A DNA stretch of 64,000 bases, from the NCBI GenBank assembly GCA_006386115.1, contig VFIW01000068.1, positions 186,001 through 250,000 of the forward strand, read 5' to 3'. Origin of the DNA: Globisporangium splendens (Eukaryota; Oomycota; Peronosporomycetes; Pythiales; Pythiaceae). The notes beneath the pieces are model-generated. The model was not told the DNA's origin. It saw nothing but the letters and a program-made list of their open reading frames with translations, and searched no databases. The translations under genes were made by a program, and so were the position numbers. Shown one piece after another: positions 24,432 to 34,963 of the stretch (the first letter of the stretch is position 1; every line of letters starts with the position of its first letter).

Positions 24432-27400
24432 TTGTTACTTGCTGTCAGTCTACTGGCATGCGATGGCATTAACGCCGTGAGACCTCCAGGATCTCCGTCG
24501 CCACCACAAGGCGCTTCTGCTTCTTTGGCCGGGGTGTTCCCTTCAGCACTTACATCTGAAGGCGTCGATGGCGTTCTGTACAAAGGCACCACGTCGCTGT
24601 CGCATCATCGCCAGGTGTTCCAGCGCAAGCCGCCACATCTCGACTTCGCGGGCGAGTACCATGCTTCCGGCAAGAAACCCACAGAAAGAAGTTACCACGC
24701 CGCGCGGTCGACGATCGACGCGCTCACAAAGCAACACCGGCAGCAGCAAATCGCACAGGAGGAAGTGTTCGATCGCGGTGCGAACGCCGCGAAGTTCACG
24801 GCGAATTTCGTCGAGACCCGGCTGGGGACATGCGGCGTGCCAACTTTGAACGATGTGGGTGTCCGCACGGCGCGGCAGCGGAGGAAAATGGAGGCGAGTG
24901 AGAGTTCACTGAAGCAGCAGTAACACGGGAAGGCTTCTGCTACCTCAGAGCGCGTTTGCGCCGCGATCCGACGCGTCTACGGCAGCCACACACTCGACCT
25001 GAAGGCGCTTGAGCTCATTCACATCCCGCGCGAGGTGGACACGACGATGCTCATGCAGCTCGCGCGCACGATCTGATGTGTCAACGTGAGCCGCAACGCG
25101 TTGCGCGAGTTGCCGCCTAAGTTCTGCGCAGCGTTCCCCGAAGTCGAAGAACTACTCCTCAAGGAGAACGCGCTCGATCAATTGCCCGCGACACTCGCAG
25201 ACTTGCGGTACGTCAAGATGCTCAATGTCGAGTGCAATCAGTTGGTGATGCTGCCTGCGCATCTCCCAGTCTCACTTGAAGCGCTTGTCGCGAGCCACAA
25301 TCGACTCACTGCGATTGCAAATCTGCATGTGCTCACGAGGCTCGTGACGCTCGAGCTCGCGCGCAACCACTTGGAGGTGCTGCCACTTGGCCTCATAGCG
25401 TTGACAAAGTTGAAGATGCTCACCCTGAGTGGCAATCGGCTCGTTACGCTCGCGTTACTGCCAAAACTCGTGGTGAATTCGTCAGCATCATGTCCACAAC
25501 AGGAGGACAACAACAGTAACAACGAAGGCGATGTGTCCCAGTGGCGCGTCGAAGTGGATCCACTCACGAAGGACACGATCTACTTTCATAATGCGACCAA
25601 GCGTGTCACACGCACTAAACCCAAGTGTTTCCAGATCCACTTCCTAAAGTTGGCTCTAGGCGGACAGAAGAGCAGCATCACACAGGACCAGCAGCAGACC
25701 CAGGACCAGCAGCGACGAGGTCAGAGACGTACAAAGGAGGAGGTGACTGGATTGTCCACGTTGGCGACGGCAGCAATGCGACCGACGTGCTCTGCTTTGA
25801 GAACAAACGCACGATGGAGATTGTCACAAACAGCATCCCAGCAGAACTCGAGACGATCGGTGATTTGCGCTTATTGTAGACCCTCTCGATCGCTGGAAAC
25901 CAACTGATGGCGCTACCACCGTCCATCGTACATAGCCATTCACTACGTGAACAGACGATAGATACCTGAACATTGTCGTGACTTGGTCTCATTTCGTGTC
26001 CACAGGGGAAGTTAGTGCACCTTCAGCGCTTGGACGCCGAGCATAACCAGCTTCTGGCTCTTCCCGATACGCTGCAGGATCTCCAAACGCTCCAGGTGCT
26101 CAAACTCGGCATGAACGCACTCTCGTCGCTCCCACAATCGTTCATGAGCCTAGCGAACCTCACCGAGTACGCCAGTCTCTTCGTTCTTGGCTCAAACGCC
26201 TCTCACTCACAACTGTGTGTGCTGCTTGTTTGCAGTTTAGATCTCAAACTCAATAAGTGGGTCGACAAAGTGGATTTCCGATACGACGGCGATCGCCCCT
26301 GGGGTCGCCATGGCGAGCTCGTAGCAGTGTACATGGTGAACCCTGCAGTCGTGTTTGAAGACCAGCCGACGCTGCCGAGCGTCCTCAGTGTTGTGTGCCA
26401 TGGCTTTGACAAGGAGGCATTCACACGCACGCGACGCGACGTGCAGGACGCGATTGAGAGCTTTGTGGGTGTGTACAGCCCCATTGGAATCGCGCACGAC
26501 AACGTGCTGTTCAAGTGCGGGCTGTGAGGAGCTGCTGCGGTGCAACAAGATGCATTCACCGTGCTGGAAGTCTGGATGGGTGCTCGTGCAGGTCGTGTAC
26601 ACGCAGGAGGAAGCCGATCGGCACGTAGCTGACGAGACCAAGATCGCTGATGCTGTGCAGGCGCTGCGGCCACAGATTGAGACGTTCCTGCGCACGGTCG
26701 AGAGCGAGAAGCGGTTCCACAAAGAAGTCAAAATCATCAAAGACAAATTGCGTCAGGAGCTGCGCGCACTGAAGAAGAAACTCACCAAGACCAAGGCCAA
26801 GTGGAAGGCGCGCAAACGCGCATTGGACAACCGTGTGAAGCGCGAGGACGCGCTGCGCAAGAAGGATCCAGCTGCTGCGGACGCCGAACTCGCTGCACTG
26901 TCTGTGGGCGACGTGCAGGCGCGACAGAATGAGGAAGACACCGTCAAGACGCTTGAGGAGCGCGTGCGCACATGGACAACCGAGTACGAGCACGGGAAAG
27001 CGCAGCTGAGCCACGGGTACGCTGCATTCATGGACGAAGTCGTCACGAAGCTCTTGACGAGCGTTGGCGCCCAGTTCACGATGCACTTGATCCAGCAGCA
27101 GCGTGAGAAAGTGATTGCGTTTGGATGGCGTCGGCCATGGGACGGCCACAACAGCAGCGAGTTTGAAAAATACAAACTGCTCGTGCGCCGCAAGATGCTG
27201 GAAGACGGCACGATGGAGCAGGAAGAGACACCACCACAAGCAGATGGCGATGGCGATGCTGGTGACGAGAGCGACAACAGCGAGATCAGTGACGTCTCCT
27301 TCGAAGGCTACGCGGACCTGATCAACACGATGGCAGCAGGTGGACAACCGCCAACCGACGACAATGATGATGATGAAGATGATGACGAGGATTGTGCAGG

Positions 27401-27509
27401 AGGAGAGGATCGAGCTGCAATGCTAGCCAACCTTGTCGCGAGTGACGTGAGCGACGACGATACGAATCTGGGTGAGAATAACAACGACTCAGAAGACAGT
27501 GACCTGTAG
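24432..27509 (+). pseudogene. LRR-WW-coiled-coil protein gene with several frame breaks
   Basis: The encoded protein has leucine-rich repeats in two blocks (VSRNALRELP to SGNRLVTLALLP, and IAGNQLMALPPSI to LGMNALSSLPQSF), a WW-like domain between them, then a Cys-containing segment, a long basic coiled coil and an acidic tail. Introns at 24900-24953, about 25931-26006 and about 26168-26238 splice in frame. Four lesions break it: TGA at 25075, a one-base shift near 25620, TAG at 25877 where an LRR expects Lys, and a missing base near 26525. The second Trp of the WW domain is Arg (VTRTKP). Either the gene is decaying or the sequence has errors, since the frames remain protein-like on both sides of each break. 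The true start is unknown. Function not recognised. Confidence 0.6.
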
Positions 27510-27638
27510 AGAAGAGCCTGAGTCACGAAAGAGCAAACAGGCACACACAACAAAGCAGGCGAGCAACAAGCAGCATGCAAAAACACAACACCCCATCTAT
27601 TACAAACGAAATCACCACCATCAACGAAATGGGAATGC

Positions 27639-29294
27639 TCACAGATGTGGGGGAGGAGGCGCCAACGTGTGCTCTCGTGCAAATGGATGGTTGGAAGGTT
27701 TTCGTGGCGCGCGCATCGCGACACCGTCGATCATTGGGTACCGTTCCGCAAAGGACGGCGTGCGCGGCGTTTTCAGCAGTGTCTGGTATACAGCATCGCG
27801 ATGACCAGGCGATTCGTGCAAGTACCGGAATTGCTTGAAGATCTTCATCGCGTACTTGGCATCAATGACCGGGTCATGGTCGGCCTCCTATTCACATTTC
27901 GCAAAGAGCGTGGGTGATATATACACGTCAGGTCAGTTGCAAACGAAATGGAGAATGTCGGAGAAGAGCTGCTCGTACCTGGATGTTATGGCCGAGGAGG
28001 TATTTCGCGACGTGACGAAGCGAGAAGTACCGATAGCGGATCGTGCCGTTCTGCGATTGCATCGGGATCCGGAACAGATCGGCGACGTCAAACATTTGCT
28101 TGTAGTCCTTGTCCTTCTCGAGCAGGAGCCACTCGAGGTCTTTCTTGATCGATTGACCAACAATCACGCTCTCGACCGGCAGAATGCGCTTGAGCTCAAC
28201 CAACGCTTCATCCAGGCTCGGTGCGCCGACCAAGTTGCTACATCAAATCATGCGTAGAAATGGTATTTCAGCCAATTGAATCAATCATGAATGCACACAT
28301 TCACACAAAGCAAAGCGCTACAAACCTCTCTGTGATCCCTGTGAGTTGCGTGAGGTAACTCACGATATGCTTGTCGGGCTTGACGAATCGATCGTACACG
28401 ACGTTTTCGTCTTCGTCCACAATTGCGATCCGCGCGACATCCCGATCACTACCAGAGACAATACAAACAACACAAAATACATGGTTGGTTTGGCTCGTAA
28501 GAGTTCGAGCAAGCGGAACAAGAGAGTGGAAGACGAACTTGGTGCCCTTGCCAGTCGCGACGCATTCCACGTCAATCGCGAAAAACTGCACACACAAACA
28601 GCAAACAGATTAAACAATACGGTCATCAAACGACACGAAAGTAATCGCAACGTACCGGTCCTTCAATATCGCGCGTCAACACAGGAAGAATCTCGCTGAT
28701 CACCTCGTAATTGCCTGTCTTGGACGGGTTTGCTTGAATCGAAAGCGCTCTGCGAGGGGTTGTGCTGCTGCTGCTGGTGCTGCTATCGTTCCCCGCGGTG
28801 GGCGACGTGCCGCTTCCTACGCCGTTCGTATACACTGGAGGTGGTGGCGACGGGAGCTGCTGCATGTGAGGAGGCAATGGCGGATCCGAGAGCATCATGG
28901 GCGGCATCACGGGCGGCAACGACACCATCATCCCAGGCGCTACGCCCGCGTAGTACATCGAGTAATCACTCGGCTGCTGCGCTTCGTCCATTCCAAAGGA
29001 CATCATCCCCGGCGGCGCAATGTGCGCGAACGGACACTGCGGACCATTGCGGCAGCCTGTTGCCGCCGTGTAGAAGCGACACGCGCGCACGGCCGACGCC
29101 GACGCGTTCACATTCGCGTACGGGTTCGACGCGCTGATGACGATATCGCCACCAATTCCGCCTGCGGCTGGGTCCTTCGTCGCGTCATCAGACGCTGGCT
29201 CAGTCCCAGGCGCGTACTCATGCTTGAACGTGCACGACTCGCCGCGGAAGCAGCCGTTCGGGGACTGGAAAAAACGGCACGTCGTGGCGTCCAT
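27639..29294 (-). CDS. CCCH zinc-finger DEDDh RNA exonuclease
   Basis: Five exons (29294-28656, 28585-28539, 28448-28326, 28237-27979, 27887-27639) add to 1317 nt, 438 aa. Two CCCH fingers lie at the N-terminus: CRFFQSPNGCFRGESCTFKH and CRFYTAATGCRNGPQCPFAH. A Pro/Met-rich linker follows. The exonuclease fold carries the DEDDh residues: Asp and Glu in FFAIDVE, an Asp in IKKDLEWLL, and HDPVIDA as the H-x4-D motif. This is the family of REX4/ISG20-like 3'-5' exonucleases; CCCH fingers suggest RNA substrates, perhaps rRNA or small RNA. The catalytic core is split by three introns of about 78-90 nt. It converges on the LRR gene, 129 bp away. Confidence 0.85.
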
Positions 29295-29915
29295 GGCGCG
29301 CGGCGTATGGAGATCAACTCACTCGTTTGCCTATGAGAAATACGCAAAATACACACAGAAACATGGTGACTAATGGTTGGTGTTGCGCGCGGCGTACACG
29401 TAGCTCCCTTCCTTCCCTCTCGCCCAGCCAAAAGCACCGCGTCCTCTCTCTCTCTCTCTCTCTCTTCCATGCACGTCGCTCCATTCGAGTACTCAGCGCC
29501 ACTACATAGAGTCGCACAGGGTGCTCACGTACCTGTGTGTGTATGGAGACGGAAGCCTGCGTGACGACGGAAGCACAGCTCACCACGCGCTTCTCTTCTT
29601 CTCGTTCTTCGTCGTCGTCTTCTGTGATAAGGTGCTCTCAGCACTTGGCTCCACGCTTAGGAAACGCTCGGTATCGGACGGTACATACCGGTTCGTCACC
29701 AGTATTCCCAAGTTGTCTTTCCTTTCTGCATGGCATATCCAAATTGCTCGTGATCAGCGCATGGAGCGTGTGGGTGCGCTTGCATACATATATTTGTGTG
29801 TGTATCTTACATGTCTGTCTTGGCCAATCCTCTCCATCTTCATCTTTAACCATCGTCATAGTCGCCTCCTAGTGCCGTCCTCACACGCACTCTCTCTTCG
29901 TCAAAACTGCTCCAA
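29295..29915 (-). promoter_or_regulatory. Upstream region of the exonuclease gene
   Basis: This 621-bp gap lies between two minus-strand genes. It holds a (CT)n microsatellite at about 29443-29465 close to the exonuclease start, a pyrimidine tract typical of promoters, and no convincing gene. Confidence 0.4.
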
Positions 29916-30263
29916 TCAAGCGCTGCGCTTGACATTCTCCTGCGCGACGGCGGCTTCGGCTGCTGCGTCGCCCTCTTTCTCCAGACGGTCGTGCTCCAGG
30001 TTGCGCAGGATGTCGCGCAGCTCCTCGGACGTGTAGCGCGTGTTGAGCGTGCGGTACTTTTTGAGCTGGATCACGCCGATCATCTCTTGCACCATCCAGC
30101 GGCCCTTGTGGATCGCCTTCTTGAGCTCCACGGGGTCCGTCAGGTCGCGGTTCTTGAAAAACCCCGCCTTCACCTTCTCGCGCACGTAGGAGAGTCCCAG
30201 CGGGTAGTCCTTGCCCACGTGCAGGAAGCGCCGGTACAGATCGCGCACCTTCGGGTCCATCAT
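29916..30263 (-). CDS. ETFRF1: LYR-motif protein, ETFRF1/LYRM5-like
   Basis: A single exon of 115 aa begins at the first of two adjacent ATGs. It opens with DLYRRFLHVGKDYPLG, the LYR motif and 'GRDYP' segment of LYRM5, followed by VREKVKAGFFKNRDL and LKKYRTLNTRY, both diagnostic of the family. LYRM5/ETFRF1 is a small mitochondrial matrix protein that binds electron-transfer flavoprotein together with acyl carrier protein and removes its FAD, so tuning fatty acid and amino acid oxidation. The C-terminal extension of about 30 residues is charged and longer than in animals. The frame stays open upstream of the ATG but without another Met. Confidence 0.85.
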   Translation of the reverse strand: MMDPKVRDLYRRFLHVGKDYPLGLSYVREKVKAGFFKNRDLTDPVELKKAIHKGRWMVQEMIGVIQLKKYRTLNTRYTSEELRDILRNLEHDRLEKEGDAAAEAAVAQENVKRSA

Positions 30264-30937
30264 TGCGCTCGTCTTGTATGCGCTTCCGATGTTTGCAGTT
30301 GCAGTTGGCGAACGCTCACGTCGGACTCGCACGTCGGGTCCGGAATGCGACAATCACTCGGAGTGGATGTTGCACGAAGCTTCGCGTCACATTAGTGGCT
30401 AGCTGCCCACACGCCAATCATTCTTGCAACCAGCTGTTTTTTTTTACCTTTGAAGAGCTCTTTTGGAGATCTTGACGAGCAAAATGGACTCAAACGTTCG
30501 ATTTTTCTTTTGGTGGTGGCGGCTTTGGTTTCAAGTGGTGCTTGCCATTGGTTTCATAAGTTACGTCTTCTTGCTGTTCATTTCATTTGTGGCCGTTGGC
30601 TGTTGGAGAGTCATTGCTGCTCGATGATTATTGTTTGCTTTCCTACACGCTATGTTTCTTGCTTGCTCTTGCTCTTGCTCTTGGCTGCAAAAGGCTTCTA
30701 ACTGCTATCCATACTCTTCCTTTTGCTGCATATCTTTTCTGCATTCGCTCCACGGCACTGTGCTCATCCCATCTACTAAAGTTACTGCCGAGAGCAGCAA
30801 CGCACTCACACACACGAATATATCCTATTTGCTAAAGCTGTCTACACTACCTACCTATCATATCGTACCTCCACCGCCAGCCCAAAGAAAGCAAACCAAT
30901 CGTCTGTTCCTCTTCTCCATTGCAACTCCACAGCCCA
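30264..30937. other. Intergenic region
   Basis: This gap holds the upstream region of the LYR-protein gene and the 3' flank of the next minus-strand gene. It is rich in T and CTT runs (30430-30720). No gene or RNA was recognised. Confidence 0.4.
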
Positions 30938-32292
30938 TTATGACGTGCTCGCAACGAGAGACGCAATCGCTGCCGTCGACGCCGCGAGGAGCGACTGGAC
31001 CGGAGTAATTGCTTGCACTGGTGCAGCCGCTGGCACAACGACGGGAGCTGGGACTGGCGCTGGTACAGCCACTGGCATCACCACCATCAAGCTGGAAGCC
31101 ATCGATGGAATCTCAGGGGATGCTGGTTCAGGAGACGACATCGGCGTCACCGGCGGGGTGAACGATGACACCGACAACGGCGACATCTCCCCTGTTGGCG
31201 ACATGGGCTCGTCATCCTTCATATCACACATGTTCTCGAGCACGCGAACGAAGCGACCCTTGATACGAGGGCGATCATCCGCGAGCTTCTTCCTGCAATC
31301 GTACTTGATGCTTTTCTTCCACGTGCGATTCTTGCGCTTCTCGTGGAACTTTTGGATGCGCAGCTTCCGCGCCGCTGGGCTGTACGAGCCGATCTTCTTG
31401 GTGTTGTCGCTTCCAGACAGCAAACCGCGCTCGCCGTTTGGCGCAGTGATGCTAAGAACACCAAGGAATGGATCTCCCGCAGTGGCACCTGTCAGCCCCG
31501 ATTTCGAGGCACCTTGCAATGCTTCGTCCTGCGAGTCTTCACCAGCTACTGCACGAGCGCTGACCTTAAGCGACGGACTCATCGATCCCTTCGCCGCCGC
31601 ATTCGAACCATTCGCCAACGTCGCCGCACCACCCATTGTCGACTCTTTCTTGCCAAACAGATTCGTTCGTCTCTTCTTACTGGAACTGCTCGTTGGCGAC
31701 GGGATCGTGAAGTTCATCGTGTCAAAACTCATTAGGAGCTTCTCTGCGTCCTTGGTCTGATGTCCTGGAAGCTCCATTTCCACACACTCTGAAGAGAGAG
31801 AAGAGAGAAGAAGGGAGAGATAGAAGGTATCCCCGCCCAGACATATATGTCAGAGACTTTTTGCCGATTTCAACAACAACAACATCAAAACGACGTCCAC
31901 TAACCAAAGCTGGAGGACACCTCGGACGAGTCATCAAATGTGAATATCTCGCTCCCGCGCAGCGGTGACAAGAACGACGACGGACCAAAGCCAAAGTCGC
32001 TCGCGACGTCGTGGTCGTGTTCAAACTCCTCCATCTTAAGCGACAGCTCCAGATCGTCGTCGGCGTCGTGCACGACCCAGTCGATGTCTTGGTTCAGCGA
32101 CTCGTCCAAGTCCATGGCGCGCAGGTTGTCGTCGCTGATCCAGCCGCTGTCCATGTCGACGTCCATGACTTCCTTCTTGACGACCGCGACGGCATCGTGG
32201 ACCTTCTTGCGTTGTGCGAGACTGCCCTTGAGCTTGTCCTGCGGCGACAAGCACATCGACAGCTTGGTGCTGTCGTCCCGCATGAGATTCAT
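30938..32292 (-). CDS. CCT-domain protein 1
   Basis: Two exons (32292-31905 and 31788-30938) give 412 aa with exact phase. Exon 1 is acidic. Exon 2 carries a CCT domain near residues 270-315: YSPAARKLRIQKFHEKRKNR followed by IKYDCRKKLADDRPRIKGRFVR. CCT (CONSTANS, CO-like, TOC1) domains mediate nuclear import and DNA or partner binding in plant transcription regulators. The C-terminus is a Pro/Val/Ala-rich low-complexity region. The second CCT gene in this window (40664-41744) has the same C-terminal domain but is otherwise unrelated. The biological role in oomycetes is not known to me; nuclear transcription regulator is an inference. Confidence 0.8.
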
Positions 32293-34963
32293 GACTCACT
32301 CAGCGATCCAAACGACGATGACGGGTGGTGGAATTGTCCGACGCGCACACTCGACCAGTGGACGCGGCAGACAGACAAACGGACGGGGACAGTGCACCGA
32401 AGCAGAAAGATACGCAGACGCCCACACACTCACGATAATTACGCAAGTGGTGCACGCGCGCGGATCAATGCGGAGAGGAATCCGCCGGAATGGTTCGGTT
32501 TTTCTCGGCTTTGGGTTTGGAAAATGGCACAAAAACTCAGGCCAGCGGCGCATGATCGCTCGACCGCATCACCCAGGAAAAGAACCACTCACTCGACCTG
32601 AAAACGCAATGTTCGAGACAGCGGCATACAAAAACGAGGTGCAAATATCCAAGTATACAAATCCCAAGAGAACCGCCTCGCGCAACAAGCAAGCAACGTG
32701 CAGGCAGTACTCGACCGCCCCGACTATGGACACACAATCGTGAATAAAACATGTTTTAAACTGAGACGCAAGCCGACGAATACGAGAGGAGACAGCCATA
32801 GGAAAGAGGCGGTTGCCATCATTTTAGCCAATAAAAGTGACGGATTCGCTCATCGGGTCTGTCTCTTGGTCGAGGAAAAGGATCACGCGTACAGTTTACG
32901 CGCAGCAAAGTTGAGCGGTCTTTTCCGTGCACATTGGCGGTGTTGGTAGGGAGCGCAGTCGGCTCGCTCGTTTTAACACCCAGCACGCTGCAATTTGTGC
33001 TCTTTTGTCATGTCGTGGCGTCGTGTGCGCAGTCTGCAACGCTTTGCACCGGTGTTGCGGAGTTTTTGGCGTGGAAATGCGGCTCGTGCTTTCGATTCAT
33101 GTTGGCGCTGCTTGGAGTCCTGAAGATACTTGAATTAGTTTAGAAGGTTACTGGCGGAGAAGATGGTTTAGTTTCGTTGGTGGATGGATCCTCAGTTTGA
33201 AAGAGGAGGGTACAGTAGGATGCGAGTACCGTACCGTATCGTCAGCAGCAATGAGTTTGTCATTGCTGAAGGGATCCACTGTGAATGCGACAACACAAAC
33301 CCACACCTGCAGAGCGAGCGATCAGATGATGGATGGAAGATGATGATGTCTTGTCAACCAAATCGGGTTCGAAATGCGAGAAGATTGCGCCACGAGGGCG
33401 TTGATGGCGTCGTGCGAAGCCATGATAATCACATCCAGAGCCAATTGTCCAAAACTGCTGCTGACGTACTGTGCGCGCTTCTTGTTGAGTGAACTGAGTC
33501 AGTGAGCTCAATGATCACACGAGTCGTTGTCATTAGGGGCACAAAGACTCGCAATCGTTCTATTTTTCTGTGGCACTTTGGCAACTGCTGACCGAGTTTT
33601 TCAGTTCAAAAGTCGCCATGTGCGCACCGCCAGAAGCAAGCAAACAAGCAACCGGGAAGTCCGAAAGTACAGTAGGCAAGATGTTGGGTGGGGGAATAGG
33701 GCGGGGGTGGGGTGAAGGAGGGACCAAAAGAGCTGACGGACCCTGCGTGGCAAAGGGTCGCTTGGACCTCAACGACCGTTTGGCCAATCGCGCGTTTCAC
33801 ACGCATTTTGTCCAATGCAAGAGCATTAAATGAAGAATCAGTTGCATTATTGGTTGAGAACTGTTGTTTCTTTTGATTTGAACAGTCCTGTGAAGAAGCA
33901 TATTCTATTACATAGGTAAACATCAAGATTCGATTTTTGAACTCTTTTGTCCAATCCAGTCTCACTATCTGAAAATAATAGTGTTTCATTGGCTGTGAAT
34001 CAAGATTCTTTGGCTGCTTTTCTCTCCTATGGAACAGCATATGCTATTAGAGAGCGGAGAAAATCGTAAACTCACCTGCAAAATTCGAAGGCAATGGGTG
34101 AGTGTGTCTCTTGGCAACTCGACCCATCCTGAAATTTCGTCTTGAAGACAGCTTTACCCAATTTATTCACATATCAGGAGTCCGTGGTCTCGATTGTGAA
34201 CCTCTCTTTGCAGGTGGCTCGCGTCTTCTCACGATTCAGCCGCGTCTGCTTCATTTTCTGGCCATTCACAGAATTAGACACCATCAAATGCAAGGATGCT
34301 TTCTCTTTTTTGCACCAAATTCTATTATTCACTACCCACAATGGTCGTAAAAACTTTAAACGCCGACTGAATGGGCGGACCGCACTTAACGCGCGCACGA
34401 AAATTTTGGAACCCATTTGGGGCCGACCGACGGCTACACATGAGAGAACGAACCAGCTGCTGGCGCGGCATTTGGTTGGCGCCAATCACCAACCCGCATT
34501 CCCGATTCCGCGCTCTTTCCCTCACGTCCGACCGCTCTCTCTCGCGCACGATTCTCTATCAGCGCCACACACGGCGCTCGAGAATTGTGGTTTCCTTCCA
34601 GACTTCTCTTCCTTCAGCGTCGACGTACGCGCGTGCGTGTCGTGTCTCCTTCTGGTGAGATTCCCCCTCGGTTCTCCCCCCGTTCTTCCTTCTTCTAATT
34701 GCGTCTCTCTCTAGTGGATTGAACTGGGAGAAGCATCTGGCCGCCCGCGTGATTTTTTTGCGTGTCACGCCGACCTCGCGACAGGCACAAAGGGGTCGGT
34801 GCGCACTGCCAGCCGAAGCATTAGCGCTTGTTACAACTCGCGCGTGCTGCCCTGTTACACAGCGCAGCGGCAACGCTCGACGGCGGCGCAGTTTCCACAC
34901 GACGGCAGTTTGCAAGGACGAGGTGACCGCTCCCATCGAAAAGAGCGATTTCCCTTTCCGGCA
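32293..34963. other. Large divergent intergenic region
   Basis: About 2.7 kb separate the CCT gene (minus) from the FYVE gene (plus). Short open frames up to 144 codons occur on both strands but none shows a domain, a splice chain or family resemblance. A G-rich stretch lies at 33683-33720. The last 300 bp before the FYVE gene are rich in CT/TC runs. Confidence 0.45.

Noticed and set aside
26556..27347. 263-codon minus-strand frame opposite the coiled coil of the LRR gene
   Set aside because: It is the mirror of a Glu/Lys/Arg-rich coiled coil, which gives Leu/Phe/Val-rich antisense frames that mimic membrane proteins.
33184..33492. 102-codon plus-strand frame in the large intergenic region
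   Set aside because: No domain, splice partners or compositional support; similar frames occur by chance at this GC content.
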